DNA of 64,000 nt, taken from Euzebya tangerina. Its GTDB lineage: Bacteria > Actinomycetota > Nitriliruptoria > Euzebyales > Euzebyaceae. Below the pieces are notes generated by a model that worked only from the letters and a program-made list of their open reading frames with translations, was not told the DNA's origin and did no database searches. Made by a program: the position numbers and the translations under genes. This document shows, one piece after another, positions 46,747 through 55,533 of the stretch. The stretch covers positions 372,001-436,000 of the forward strand of contig NZ_PPDK01000003.1 of NCBI RefSeq assembly GCF_003074135.1, read 5' to 3'. Each line of letters opens with the position of its first letter. Position 1 is the stretch's first letter.

Positions 46747-47814
46747 TCAGGCTGCCCTGTCAATCCGCAGACGACGAGCAAGGTCCCGCCTGAACGACGC
46801 TCGAAACCAGTCAGCACCATCTGCCGCATCCAGTCGTCCAGTGGCGTAGCGGTGGACAACCCAGTCCAAGCCCTGGCGGAGCTGGCGGTCCCGCGTGCGG
46901 TCCCAGGCCGCCGCGGTTGCCGACTGGTGATGGGGACCGTCGATCTCGGCCCCGAACCGCAACTCGGGAACGGCCAGATCGATCTCGGCGACGATCCGTC
47001 CGCCAGACCGCACGGGGTAGGGACGGGGGTGGAGGGTCACGCCGAACTCCCGGCACACGTCGGCGGCGATCGCCCGTGCTCGTGCCTCGGTCCGCGAGTG
47101 CGAGAAGCCCGGACGAAGCCGATTCGCGGCCGCGCGTACAGCCGGCGGGGGGCGGAGCGAGAATCCAAGAGCCGTCGGGTCCTCGGCCATCAGGATCAAC
47201 TCATCCACCGACATGGTCCGAGTCCTGTCGAAGTACACGGCCAGGTCCACGATGCCCGAGACCGCACGGGGATCCCGGCGACCCAGGTGTGCACAATCCC
47301 AGATGACCCGAACCGGCGTGGCCAGCGGCAACCCGTTGCGCCACGTCCACATGCCCTCGATTCCCCGACGGCTTCGAATCAGACGGATCCGGTCGCGACT
47401 CGTCGTGGTCCGGTGCGCCCCGAGGAGTTGCGGCACCGCGACCTTGCGTCCGCGGAAGCCGTACTCCCACGCAGCCGACCAGCCGGTGACGGCCACGGAG
47501 GCGCCGACGCTCTCCCGTGCGGTTCGGAGGGGATCGCCCGCCAGGGCCCTCCCTCGTCCGGCAACCGAGATGTCAGCCACCGCCAGCAGGCCGGCCCAGA
47601 GCGACGTGCGTGCCGAGCTCGGTACGCCGGGAAGCAGGTAGACGGAGCGATGTGGCCGTCGCCACCCCTCTCGCCGAGCCCGCTCGTCCAGTCGACGCGG
47701 CTCCAACCCGACGAGCGAGGCCTGCCAGATGGCGATGCAGCCAGCCTGGTGCTCAGCAAGCCTGCCGAGTTCCCGGTACCGGCTGAGGTCACTGATGCCG
47801 TCGCGTGGGTCCAT
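46747..47814 (-). CDS. Solitary AbiEi-like/DUF559 protein with PD-(D/E)XK nuclease domain (paralog 2)
   Basis: 355 residues, colinear with the protein at 8242-9282: winged-helix N-terminus (LAEHQAGCIAIWQASLVGL ... SVYLLPGVPSS), a middle domain, and a VSR/DUF559-like nuclease with Glu243 in SRTEARAR, Asp279 in EIDLAV, Glu290 and Asp292 in EIDGPHH and a basic DRTRDRQLRQG helix. Catalytic residues look intact. No toxin partner adjoins it. Two K-family palindromes lie on each side (46486-46646 and 47915-48030), and TATCCACAGG occurs 50 nt upstream on the coding strand. The ATG at 47814 matches that spacing. Confidence 0.85.
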   Translation of the reverse strand: MDPRDGISDLSRYRELGRLAEHQAGCIAIWQASLVGLEPRRLDERARREGWRRPHRSVYLLPGVPSSARTSLWAGLLAVADISVAGRGRALAGDPLRTARESVGASVAVTGWSAAWEYGFRGRKVAVPQLLGAHRTTTSRDRIRLIRSRRGIEGMWTWRNGLPLATPVRVIWDCAHLGRRDPRAVSGIVDLAVYFDRTRTMSVDELILMAEDPTALGFSLRPPPAVRAAANRLRPGFSHSRTEARARAIAADVCREFGVTLHPRPYPVRSGGRIVAEIDLAVPELRFGAEIDGPHHQSATAAAWDRTRDRQLRQGLDWVVHRYATGRLDAADGADWFRASFRRDLARRLRIDRAA

Positions 47815-47864
47815 CCCTCAACCATGACCGACCGCTGACGTCTCAGGAGTGCTAACTCGTCTCG

Positions 47865-47876
47865 CCTGTGGATAAG
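47865..47876 (-). promoter_or_regulatory. CTTATCCACAGG motif upstream of nuclease paralog 2
   Basis: On the coding (minus) strand the motif ends 50 nt before the ATG at 47814. The core TATCCACAGG and the 50-nt distance are identical to those of the paralog at 8242. It contains a perfect DnaA-box sequence (TTATCCACA), but its repeated, gene-linked position suggests a signal of the nuclease genes rather than an origin. Confidence 0.6.
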
Positions 47877-47914
47877 CGCCTCGGACGTCACCGGCCGCAC
47901 CGGGGGCACGATCC

Positions 47915-47959
47915 GGTGGGTGGACTTCACACCGTCCTGGCTGGCAAAGGCCACCCACC
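47915..47959. repeat. Dispersed palindrome, K family, copy D
   Basis: GGTGGGTGG at 47915-47923 (continuing ACTTC) pairs with CCACCCACC at 47951-47959; the inner part of the stem has diverged (AAAGG in place of GAAGT). It lies on the 5' side of nuclease paralog 2. The 326-bp gap 47815-48140 contains this copy, copy E, the TATCCACAGG motif and the groEL terminator. Confidence 0.8.
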
Positions 47960-47987
47960 ACGGCCCCCAGCGCAGCGGGGGCACCCT

Positions 47988-48030
47988 GTGGGTGGACCTT
48001 GCAGCCCTCAGGCAGGTCAAGTCCACCCAC
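47988..48030. repeat. Dispersed palindrome, K family, copy E
   Basis: GTGGGTGGACCTT at 47988-48000 faces AAGTCCACCCAC at 48019-48030, with one extra base in the left arm. It is followed after 61 nt by the groEL terminator hairpin. Confidence 0.82.
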
Positions 48031-48091
48031 CATGGCAAGGCCGTCCCCCAGACCACGCGGGCCTGCCGAGTGCGTTCGGGACCAGCAACGA

Positions 48092-48121
48092 CGAAGGCGG
48101 TCCCCGGAGGGACCGCCTTCG
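48092..48121 (-). terminator. groESL terminator
   Basis: CGAAGGCGGTCCC, loop CGGA, GGGACCGCCTTCG: a perfect 13-bp stem with a 4-nt loop, 20 nt past the groEL stop. Only a weak T-run follows on the minus strand. Confidence 0.85.
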
Positions 48122-48140
48122 CGCGACTGTTCGGGCTGGA

Positions 48141-49784
<1,644 letters not shown>

Positions 49785-49793
49785 CTACCTCTC

Positions 49794-50102
49794 CTACTTG
49801 TTGACCTTGGCGAGGATGTCGCGGGCGTTGAGGATGATGTACTCCTCACCCGCCAGCTTGATCTCCGTGCCGCCGTACTTCGAGTAGATGATCACGTCGC
49901 CCTCGGCGACATCCATCGGGACCCGTTCGTTGTCATCGCCGAAACGGCCGGGGCCGACCGCGATGACGGTGCCCTCTTGGGGCTTCTCCTTCGCGGTGTC
50001 CGGAATGACCAGCCCGCTGGCCGTGGTCTGCTCGGCCTCATTGGCCTGAACAACAACGCGGTCCTCGAGCGGTTGGAGTGCAACCTTTGTAGCGGTCGCC
50101 AT
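49794..50102 (-). CDS. groES: Co-chaperonin GroES (10 kDa)
   Basis: 102 residues: [13 protein letters not shown] at the start, the mobile loop [14 protein letters not shown] that contacts GroEL, and [29 protein letters not shown]. The frame is open to 50219, but homology begins at the ATG at 50102; the 90-nt leader carries a CIRCE operator. It caps the GroEL ring during folding. Confidence 0.97.
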   Translation of the reverse strand: MATATKVALQPLEDRVVVQANEAEQTTASGLVIPDTAKEKPQEGTVIAVGPGRFGDDNERVPMDVAEGDVIIYSKYGGTEIKLAGEEYIILNARDILAKVNK

Positions 50103-50192
50103 CGTGCGCCTCCTTGTGTCTTCGACCGCAGCAGACGCATCCGTGTGCGCCGCCTTGGTCCCGACATCTGCTGTGGTGTGTGGTGTGGTGCG

Positions 50193-50219
50193 TTGGCACT
50201 CTGTACCCCCGAGTGCCAA
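50193..50219. promoter_or_regulatory. CIRCE operator (HrcA site)
   Basis: TTGGCACTC, nine bases, GAGTGCCAA: a perfect inverted repeat matching CIRCE (TTAGCACTC-N9-GAGTGCTAA) at 16 of 18 positions. It lies directly downstream of the groESL promoter, where bound HrcA would block transcription until heat or folding stress. hrcA is not in the window. Confidence 0.92.
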
Positions 50220-50226
50220 TGCGGTG

Positions 50227-50255
50227 ACGTTAGCACTCTAGCCAAGGCAGTGCAA
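50227..50255 (-). promoter_or_regulatory. groESL promoter
   Basis: On the minus strand TTGCAC (50255-50250), a 17-nt spacer and TAACGT (50232-50227). The spacer holds GAGTGCTAA, a lone CIRCE half-site (TTAGCACTC at 50230-50238 on the plus strand). The start site would fall at about 50219, the edge of the full CIRCE element. Confidence 0.7.
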
Positions 50256-50440
50256 AGCCTAAACATCAAGATCTTAGCCTGTTGGGCTCAGATTCACCCC
50301 AAGCACACATTCTGTTTGGAAATCTCCACAGAAAGTGTTTCTCTCGAAGTAACTCTGTGTTATTGTGGAGACACTTCACCAGTCGAATGTCACAGCGCGT
50401 GAGGGCAACTCCCCCGAAGCGCGGCACAAGGAGAAAACGC
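50256..50440 (+). promoter_or_regulatory. AT-rich bldD upstream region
   Basis: This is clearly more AT-rich than the rest of the window and separates bldD from groES. It includes an inverted repeat CTCCACA (50324-50330) / TGTGGAG (50364-50370) with a 33-nt spacer, a plausible operator (BldD represses itself in Streptomyces). I see no exact match to the published BldD box, and promoter hexamers are not convincing. Together with the CIRCE leader it fills the 338-bp gap between groES and bldD. Confidence 0.45.
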
Positions 50441-50917
50441 GTGGCCACTGAGTACCAGAGGCGTTTGGGCGCTCGTCTACGGGCGATCAGGCAGCAGCAG
50501 GGTCTGACGCTGCAACAGGTCGAGGAGGTGTCCGGCGGTCGCTGGAAGGCCGTTGTCGTCGGCAGCTACGAGCGCGGCGACCGAGCAGTCTCGGTGGCGA
50601 AGCTGGCCGAGCTGAGCGAGTTCTACAACGTGCCGGTCTCGGAGCTGCTGCCGAAGGAGGACCTGCCGACCTCGGCCACCAATGCCGCATCCAAGATCAT
50701 GTTGGATCTGCGCAAGCTCTCCCGAGCGGACCTCGATCCGGAACTGCGGCCCGTCTCCCGCTTCGCTCACACCATCCAGTTGCAGCGCGGGGACTTCAAC
50801 GGCAACGTGCTGACGATTCGGGGTGAGGACCTCCGAGCCCTCTCCGTCATCTACGGGACCGACCCCGAGGACCTCGTCATCCGCCTCGAGGACGAGGGCG
50901 TCCTCGCGCAGGCCTGA
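50441..50917 (+). CDS. bldD: BldD-type c-di-GMP-responsive transcriptional regulator
   Basis: 158 residues: XRE helix-turn-helix (RRLGARLRAIRQQQGLTLQQVEEV ... WKAVVVGSYERGDRAVSVAKLAEL, residues 8-57), a linker, and a C-terminal domain that keeps the c-di-GMP signature RGD (116-118), eight residues, then RGED (127-130), i.e. RxD-X8-RxxD. In Streptomyces tetrameric c-di-GMP joins two such domains and BldD holds back development genes. GTG start at 50441 has AAGGAG 7 nt upstream, a strong site; an upstream ATG in frame lacks one. Confidence 0.93.
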   Translation: MATEYQRRLGARLRAIRQQQGLTLQQVEEVSGGRWKAVVVGSYERGDRAVSVAKLAELSEFYNVPVSELLPKEDLPTSATNAASKIMLDLRKLSRADLDPELRPVSRFAHTIQLQRGDFNGNVLTIRGEDLRALSVIYGTDPEDLVIRLEDEGVLAQA

Positions 50918-50938
50918 TCGGCCTGGTGGCCTGAGTCA

Positions 50939-51802
50939 CTAGCGCAGCGCCAGGACCCACCGTCCACGCGGGAGGAATCCCGCCCGCGAGTAGGCCTGGA
51001 TCGCGGGCTCGTTGTCGTCTCGCACGTGCAGGCTGACCACGGGCAGACCGTCGTCGAGCAGTTGCGCGCACAGCGTCGTGACCATCCCACGGCAGATGCC
51101 CTGCCCCCGGTGGTCCGACCGCACGTAGACGCCGGAGATCTGCGCCCCCCGGCGGCCGGAGTGCAGCGACAGATCCAACTTCGCGACGACGTGCCGGTCA
51201 CGCTGCACCACCCAGGTGGTACCCCGGTCCACACTGTCGGCCATGCGCTGTCGCACACCGGCGCGCGAACTGCCGGTCAGCGGTGTGCCCATCTCGTCCT
51301 CCACGTGGAGACGACACGCGAACTCCTCGAGCACGTCGAGGTCATGACGCCAGCCACGCCGAAACCCGGTGAGCGGCTCACCCGGAACCTGCGACTCCCG
51401 GTCCAGCACCATGAAGCGTTGGATCCGACTGGTCGGTCGACGGCGGAAGAAGGACCGCTGCGACGCTCGGAGCACGCCCCCGGTGATCGCCTCGTCGCCG
51501 ATGAGGATGCGCCAGCGGGCCCGCTCCACGTACTCCGAGAGGTCGGTCGCTGCCTCGGCCCACCCCGCCGTCACGACGGTGCCGGTCGGCCCGATGTGTG
51601 CCACGGCGCGAGTGGCGTCATCACCCCAGATGACGAAGCGGTCCACCTCCCGACGGTCCAGGGCGTGCAGCAGGTAGTGGTGGCGGGGGTCCCAGAGCCC
51701 CTCCGGCAGTCGGCCGAAGTCTGACTCCACGGCGCGAATGACCTCCCCGAGGTCCTGGGGGAGCATGCGCCGTGCGCCAACTCGCCGGGGTGTCGTGGTC
51801 AT
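50939..51802 (-). CDS. DUF4081-GNAT family N-acetyltransferase
   Basis: 287 residues: an N-terminal DUF4081 domain (LGEVIRAVESDFGRLPEGLWDPRHHYLLHAL) and a C-terminal GNAT domain with the acetyl-CoA loop SDHRGQGICRGM (R/Q-x-x-G-x-G/A pattern) and YSRAGFLPRGRW. Substrate unknown. The ATG at 51802 lies 2 nt after the tsaD stop, so it is the last gene of the tsa operon, a common actinobacterial arrangement. Confidence 0.85.
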   Translation of the reverse strand: MTTTPRRVGARRMLPQDLGEVIRAVESDFGRLPEGLWDPRHHYLLHALDRREVDRFVIWGDDATRAVAHIGPTGTVVTAGWAEAATDLSEYVERARWRILIGDEAITGGVLRASQRSFFRRRPTSRIQRFMVLDRESQVPGEPLTGFRRGWRHDLDVLEEFACRLHVEDEMGTPLTGSSRAGVRQRMADSVDRGTTWVVQRDRHVVAKLDLSLHSGRRGAQISGVYVRSDHRGQGICRGMVTTLCAQLLDDGLPVVSLHVRDDNEPAIQAYSRAGFLPRGRWVLALR

Positions 51803-51804
51803 GA

Positions 51805-52830
51805 TCAGGTGTGGGCTATCGGCATGGCGTGGAGGCCAAGCGACGGGTCGGCATCGAGATCGACCGCAGTCGTCTGGCCTGCGGCAAGTCGGTTGAACCC
51901 GGCGGCGGCAATCATCGCACCGTTGTCCGTGCACAGCACCGGCTGAGGGAGGAGCAGGCGACGGCCGGCCGCGCGGCAGCGATCCGCCAGCGCCTCCCGC
52001 AGCCTCGAGTTGGCAGCCACACCGCCGACCAGGGTCACCCGCTCGACATCATGCTCCTCGGCGGCCCGGATGGTCTTGGTGACGAGGACGTCGGTGATGG
52101 CCTCGGTGAAGGAAGCGGCGACGTCGGCCAACACGATCTCCTCCCCCACGGCGTCCATGCGTCGAAGCTCCCGGATGACGGCGGTCTTGAGACCAGACAT
52201 CGAGAAGTCGTAGTTGCCGCTGTTCAGCATCGCCCGCGGGAACGCGATCGCGGTCGGGTCGCCATCGCGGCTCAGGCGGTCGATCTCCGGCCCACCGGGG
52301 AAGGGCAGGCCGATGAACCTCGCGACCTTGTCGAACGCCTCACCGGCCGCGTCGTCGATGGTGGCGCCGATGCTGGTGAAGCCTCCCTCCCGGTCGAGCA
52401 GGACCAGGCTCGTATGGCCACCGGAGACGATGAGCGCCAGCATCGGCGGGTCGATCAGTCCGTGCTCCAGCTGCGTGGCGCAGACGTGCCCCTCGAGATG
52501 GTTGACACCGATGAGCGGGATGTCGTGGGCAAGCGAGATCGACTTGGCGGCCGCGACCCCGACCAGCAGCGCACCGACCAGACCCGGCCCAGCGGTCACG
52601 GCCACGCCCTCGAGGTCGTCGTAGGTCGCCCCGGCCTCGACCAGCGCCTGTCCGATGGTCGGCAACATCATCTCCAGATGTGCCCGGGCGGCGATCTCGG
52701 GGACGACCCCGCCGAAGGGGCGGTGATGGTCGATCTGGGAGCCGATGACGTTCGAGCGGACCGTCACGCCGTCCTCCACCAGGGCGACAGCCGTCTCGTC
52801 GCAGGAGGTCTCGATGCCGAGGACCAACAT
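51805..52830 (-). CDS. tsaD: tRNA threonylcarbamoyladenosine transferase TsaD
   Basis: 341 residues of the Kae1/Qri7/YgjD family: MLVLGIETSCDETAVALVEDG, the metal-binding His pair in HLEGH, IVSGGHTSLVLL, GEAFDKVARFIGLPFPGGPEID and GGVAANSRLREAL. With TsaB and TsaE it transfers threonylcarbamoyl onto A37 of ANN-decoding tRNAs. Start ATG shares a base with the rimI stop (TGATG). Confidence 0.97.
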   Translation of the reverse strand: MLVLGIETSCDETAVALVEDGVTVRSNVIGSQIDHHRPFGGVVPEIAARAHLEMMLPTIGQALVEAGATYDDLEGVAVTAGPGLVGALLVGVAAAKSISLAHDIPLIGVNHLEGHVCATQLEHGLIDPPMLALIVSGGHTSLVLLDREGGFTSIGATIDDAAGEAFDKVARFIGLPFPGGPEIDRLSRDGDPTAIAFPRAMLNSGNYDFSMSGLKTAVIRELRRMDAVGEEIVLADVAASFTEAITDVLVTKTIRAAEEHDVERVTLVGGVAANSRLREALADRCRAAGRRLLLPQPVLCTDNGAMIAAAGFNRLAAGQTTAVDLDADPSLGLHAMPIAHT

Positions 52831-53354
52831 CAGGCCACCTCCTCGCTCATGGTGCGACGGCCGGGGTCGCGGTCCGGCAGGTCGTGCAGCCACATGATGA
52901 TCGCGTCCTCCCGGTCCTGCTCGCTCGATCCGCTCGGGTAGTAGCGCGGCCGTACGCCGACGGGCGCGAATCCGAAGCCCCGATACAGCTCGATGGCAGC
53001 GGTGTTGCCGGCCCGCACCTCGAGCGTGGCAGCGCCGGCGCCCATCTCGACGGCGAGCTGGAGCAGCTGATCCACCAGCGCGCTCCCGATGCCCTGACGT
53101 CGATGAGCCGGCGCGACGACAAGCGTCGTGATGTGGGCGTCCTCCAGGCTCAGCCAGAGCCCGCCGAAGCCAGCCAGGTCTCCGGTGTCGGTCCGGACCA
53201 CTGCGTACTGGCGGTCAGGCTGGCCGAGTTCCCGCGCGAACAGGGCAGCCGACCACGGCGTGACCTGGACCTCAGCCTCGAGGCTGACGACGTCATCCAG
53301 GTCGGCGGCCGTCATCGCCCGTAGCGACAGCGGCTGGGTTGGTGCGGACCTCAC
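52830..53354 (-). CDS. rimI: Ribosomal-protein-alanine N-acetyltransferase RimI-like
   Basis: 174 residues, GNAT fold: LRAMTAADLDDVVSLEAEVQVTPWSAALFARELG is the RimI-type opening, VAPAHRRQGIGSALVDQLL the acetyl-CoA loop, and NTAAIELYRGFGFAPVGVRPRYY the conserved end. RimI acetylates the N-terminus of ribosomal protein S18 and possibly others. GTG start overlaps the tsaB stop by 4 nt. Confidence 0.92.
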   Translation of the reverse strand: MRSAPTQPLSLRAMTAADLDDVVSLEAEVQVTPWSAALFARELGQPDRQYAVVRTDTGDLAGFGGLWLSLEDAHITTLVVAPAHRRQGIGSALVDQLLQLAVEMGAGAATLEVRAGNTAAIELYRGFGFAPVGVRPRYYPSGSSEQDREDAIIMWLHDLPDRDPGRRTMSEEVA

Positions 53355-54085
53355 CCCTCCCCCCGTCCGCCGAAGAGTGCGCCGCGCTTGGACCAGTTGA
53401 TCTGGGCATCGGCCTGTCGCAGGTAGATCGGCTGCAGGAGCTCGGGACGGGTGGTGTCCTCACGGATGAACTTCGGCATTGCGAGCTTGGCCAGGGCTGC
53501 CGCGCTCGGGTGCACGGCCGCTCCGTCGATCACATCGGCCCCGGCGCTGGCCAGCAGGCCGCGGTGGAGGGCGGCACCGTCACCGACGCAGAGAGTGTCT
53601 TCGGCGGTGGCCTCGATCTCGGCAGCCAGGACGTCGGGGCGTCCACAGTGGAACTCCCCGACCCGCTGGATGCCACCCGGCACCGCCCGGTACGTCGCCC
53701 AGAACAGCTCACCGCGCCGGGCATCGAGCACGCTGCACACCAGACCTGGTACGTGCCGCCAGCGGAAGGCCAGCAGATCGAGGGAGGCGAGGCCGACCAC
53801 GGGCAACCCGCGAGCGTGGGCGAAGGCCTGTGCGGTGGCGATGCCCACACGCATCCCGGTGAACAGACCGGGACCGAGCGACACCGCGACACCGGTGACC
53901 GCGGACGCCTCGACCCCGGCGGTTGCCAGGCAGTACTGGATGGCAGGAGCCACGAACGAGCCGTGAGCCCGCGTCAGGTGCGGCAGGCCGGGACCGATCT
54001 GGGCGTTCGCGGCGATGCCGTCGCGGGTCGCCAGGCACACACTGGCCGCAGATGTCGAGGTCTCGACGCCGAGGACCAGCATCAC
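53351..54085 (-). CDS. tsaB: tRNA threonylcarbamoyladenosine biosynthesis protein TsaB
   Basis: 244 residues, an ASKHA-fold partner of Tsa[70 protein letters not shown], and LDARRGELFWATYR. It lacks the TsaD metal-binding HxxxH, as expected. It starts GTG-ATG overlapping the tsaE stop by 4 nt. Confidence 0.94.
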   Translation of the reverse strand: MMLVLGVETSTSAASVCLATRDGIAANAQIGPGLPHLTRAHGSFVAPAIQYCLATAGVEASAVTGVAVSLGPGLFTGMRVGIATAQAFAHARGLPVVGLASLDLLAFRWRHVPGLVCSVLDARRGELFWATYRAVPGGIQRVGEFHCGRPDVLAAEIEATAEDTLCVGDGAALHRGLLASAGADVIDGAAVHPSAAALAKLAMPKFIREDTTRPELLQPIYLRQADAQINWSKRGALFGGRGEG

Positions 54086-54648
54086 TGCCCCTCCCCCGTC
54101 GACTCGGCGCCGGGCCCGGCACCGCTCAGCTGGGCCGACGAGCTGGCAGCGATGAGCTGGTCGCGGACCTCGATCAGACGCCGAGCCCAGTCGTGTCCGT
54201 GGGCGCGGACGTGGAGCGTGCGCGGCTCCGGCTGCCAGTCCGCCGCCGAGGCCGCTGGCGTCGCCTCATCCAGCGGCGGCAACCGGAACTCGACCTCGAG
54301 GTGGTCGGCGGGGAGGAGTGGGGCCATGGCATCACCCCACTCGACGAAGACGACGGCGGAGGCAGTCCCGACCTCGGCAAAGCCGACCTCCAGCACCTCC
54401 TGCAGGCTCTCCAGTCGGTAGACATCCATGTGGAGCACGTCAAGCTGCTCCCCGCGGTACTCCTTGCGCAGGATGAAGGAGGGACTGGTCACCCGGTCGG
54501 TGACGCCGAGGGCTGCGGCGGCGCCTTGGACGAAGCAGGTCTTCCCGGCGCCGATCTCGCCGGTGAGTGCGACGACGTCCCCCGCCCGCAGCACAGGACT
54601 GAGCACCCCGGCAACCGCTTGGGTGTGTGCGGGGCTGGTGGTGACCAA
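54082..54648 (-). CDS. tsaE: tRNA threonylcarbamoyladenosine biosynthesis ATPase TsaE
   Basis: 188 residues, longer than the ~155-residue family norm because of a C-terminal tail. P-loop [13 protein letters not shown] near residue 30, [36 protein letters not shown] and VFVEWGDA are diagnostic. It is the first gene of the tsaE-tsaB-rimI-tsaD-GNAT operon. In many actinobacteria alr precedes it directly; here alr is 9 kb away at the right edge. Confidence 0.94.
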   Translation of the reverse strand: MVTTSPAHTQAVAGVLSPVLRAGDVVALTGEIGAGKTCFVQGAAAALGVTDRVTSPSFILRKEYRGEQLDVLHMDVYRLESLQEVLEVGFAEVGTASAVVFVEWGDAMAPLLPADHLEVEFRLPPLDEATPAASAADWQPEPRTLHVRAHGHDWARRLIEVRDQLIAASSSAQLSGAGPGAESTGEGQ

Positions 54649-54740
54649 CTCGACGTTCGTGATCGTGCCTCTTGCCCGGTGACGGAATCTGCCTGCACGA
54701 GCAGATGGGGATCCGGATCATACGTGTAGCGTCAGATCCC

Positions 54741-55496
54741 ATGAGCAAGCTCACTGTTGCCGTCGACGCCCAAGGCGTTGCGACCATGACCCTGACCGAC
54801 CCGGACCGTCGAAACGCGATGGGCCACGAGATGGCTGGAGAGATGATCGCCGCCGTCGCGGACCTGCACGAGGATCGTGACATCCGGGCCCTGGTCATCA
54901 CCGGCGAGGGGAAGGGCTTCTGCGCCGGAGCCGACCTGCCGCAGCTGTTCGGCAATCCGGAGCGCGGCGTCGCCGACATGCGTGAGGAGCTGCAGGGGTA
55001 CTACCAGGCCTTCCTGGCCGTGCACGAGCTGCCGTTCCCCACCATCGCTGCCGTCAACGGCGCTGCGGTCGGAGCCGGCCTGAACCTGGCCATGGCCTGC
55101 GACATCCGCATCGCCGGGACGTACGCGACGTTCGGTGCGACGTTCGCGAAGATCGGTCTGCACCCGGGTGGGGGGTGCACCTGGTTCCTGGTCCGGGCGA
55201 TGGGAGCGTCCCGAGCGCTCCGGACGTTGCTGCTCGGTGACCTGCTGGATGTGCAGGAGGCGGTGGAGCTCGGTCTGGCCGAGGGGCCGGAGAAGGATTG
55301 TGTGGCCGTGGCGGGCGAACTGGCCCACCGGTTCGCCGACGTGGACCCGCAGCTGGCCCGCCACATCAAGCGTTCGGTCGGCATCGCCGTGGAGACCGAC
55401 GACCTGGGTGCGGTGCTGGAGTACGAGTCCTGGGCGCAGGCGTCCTCGGCCACCTCGGAGCAGCTGCAGCAGTGGGTGGCGAAGTTCTCCTCGTGA
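54741..55496 (+). CDS. Enoyl-CoA hydratase/isomerase (crotonase) family protein
   Basis: 251 residues of crotonase fold: DPDRRNAMGHEMAGEM, the oxyanion-hole KGFCAGADLPQL, and AAVNGAAVGAGLNLAMACDIRIA. The position of the first catalytic Glu of true hydratases is occupied by FAKIGLHPGGG, without Glu, so another crotonase reaction (isomerase, decarboxylase or hydrolase) is more likely than hydration. ATG at 54741; TAGCGT at 54727-54732 could be a -10 box giving an almost leaderless message. It is divergent from tsaE. Confidence 0.86.
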   Translation: MSKLTVAVDAQGVATMTLTDPDRRNAMGHEMAGEMIAAVADLHEDRDIRALVITGEGKGFCAGADLPQLFGNPERGVADMREELQGYYQAFLAVHELPFPTIAAVNGAAVGAGLNLAMACDIRIAGTYATFGATFAKIGLHPGGGCTWFLVRAMGASRALRTLLLGDLLDVQEAVELGLAEGPEKDCVAVAGELAHRFADVDPQLARHIKRSVGIAVETDDLGAVLEYESWAQASSATSEQLQQWVAKFSS

Positions 55497-55533
55497 TCCC
55501 GTCGGCGCGGTGGGGCGGGAGAGGGGGTCGCCG

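Noticed and set aside
46440-48140. CRISPR array in the repeat-rich region around the second nuclease gene
   Set aside because: The repeats are a handful of palindromes at irregular distances and short tandem units without spacers; no cas gene is near.
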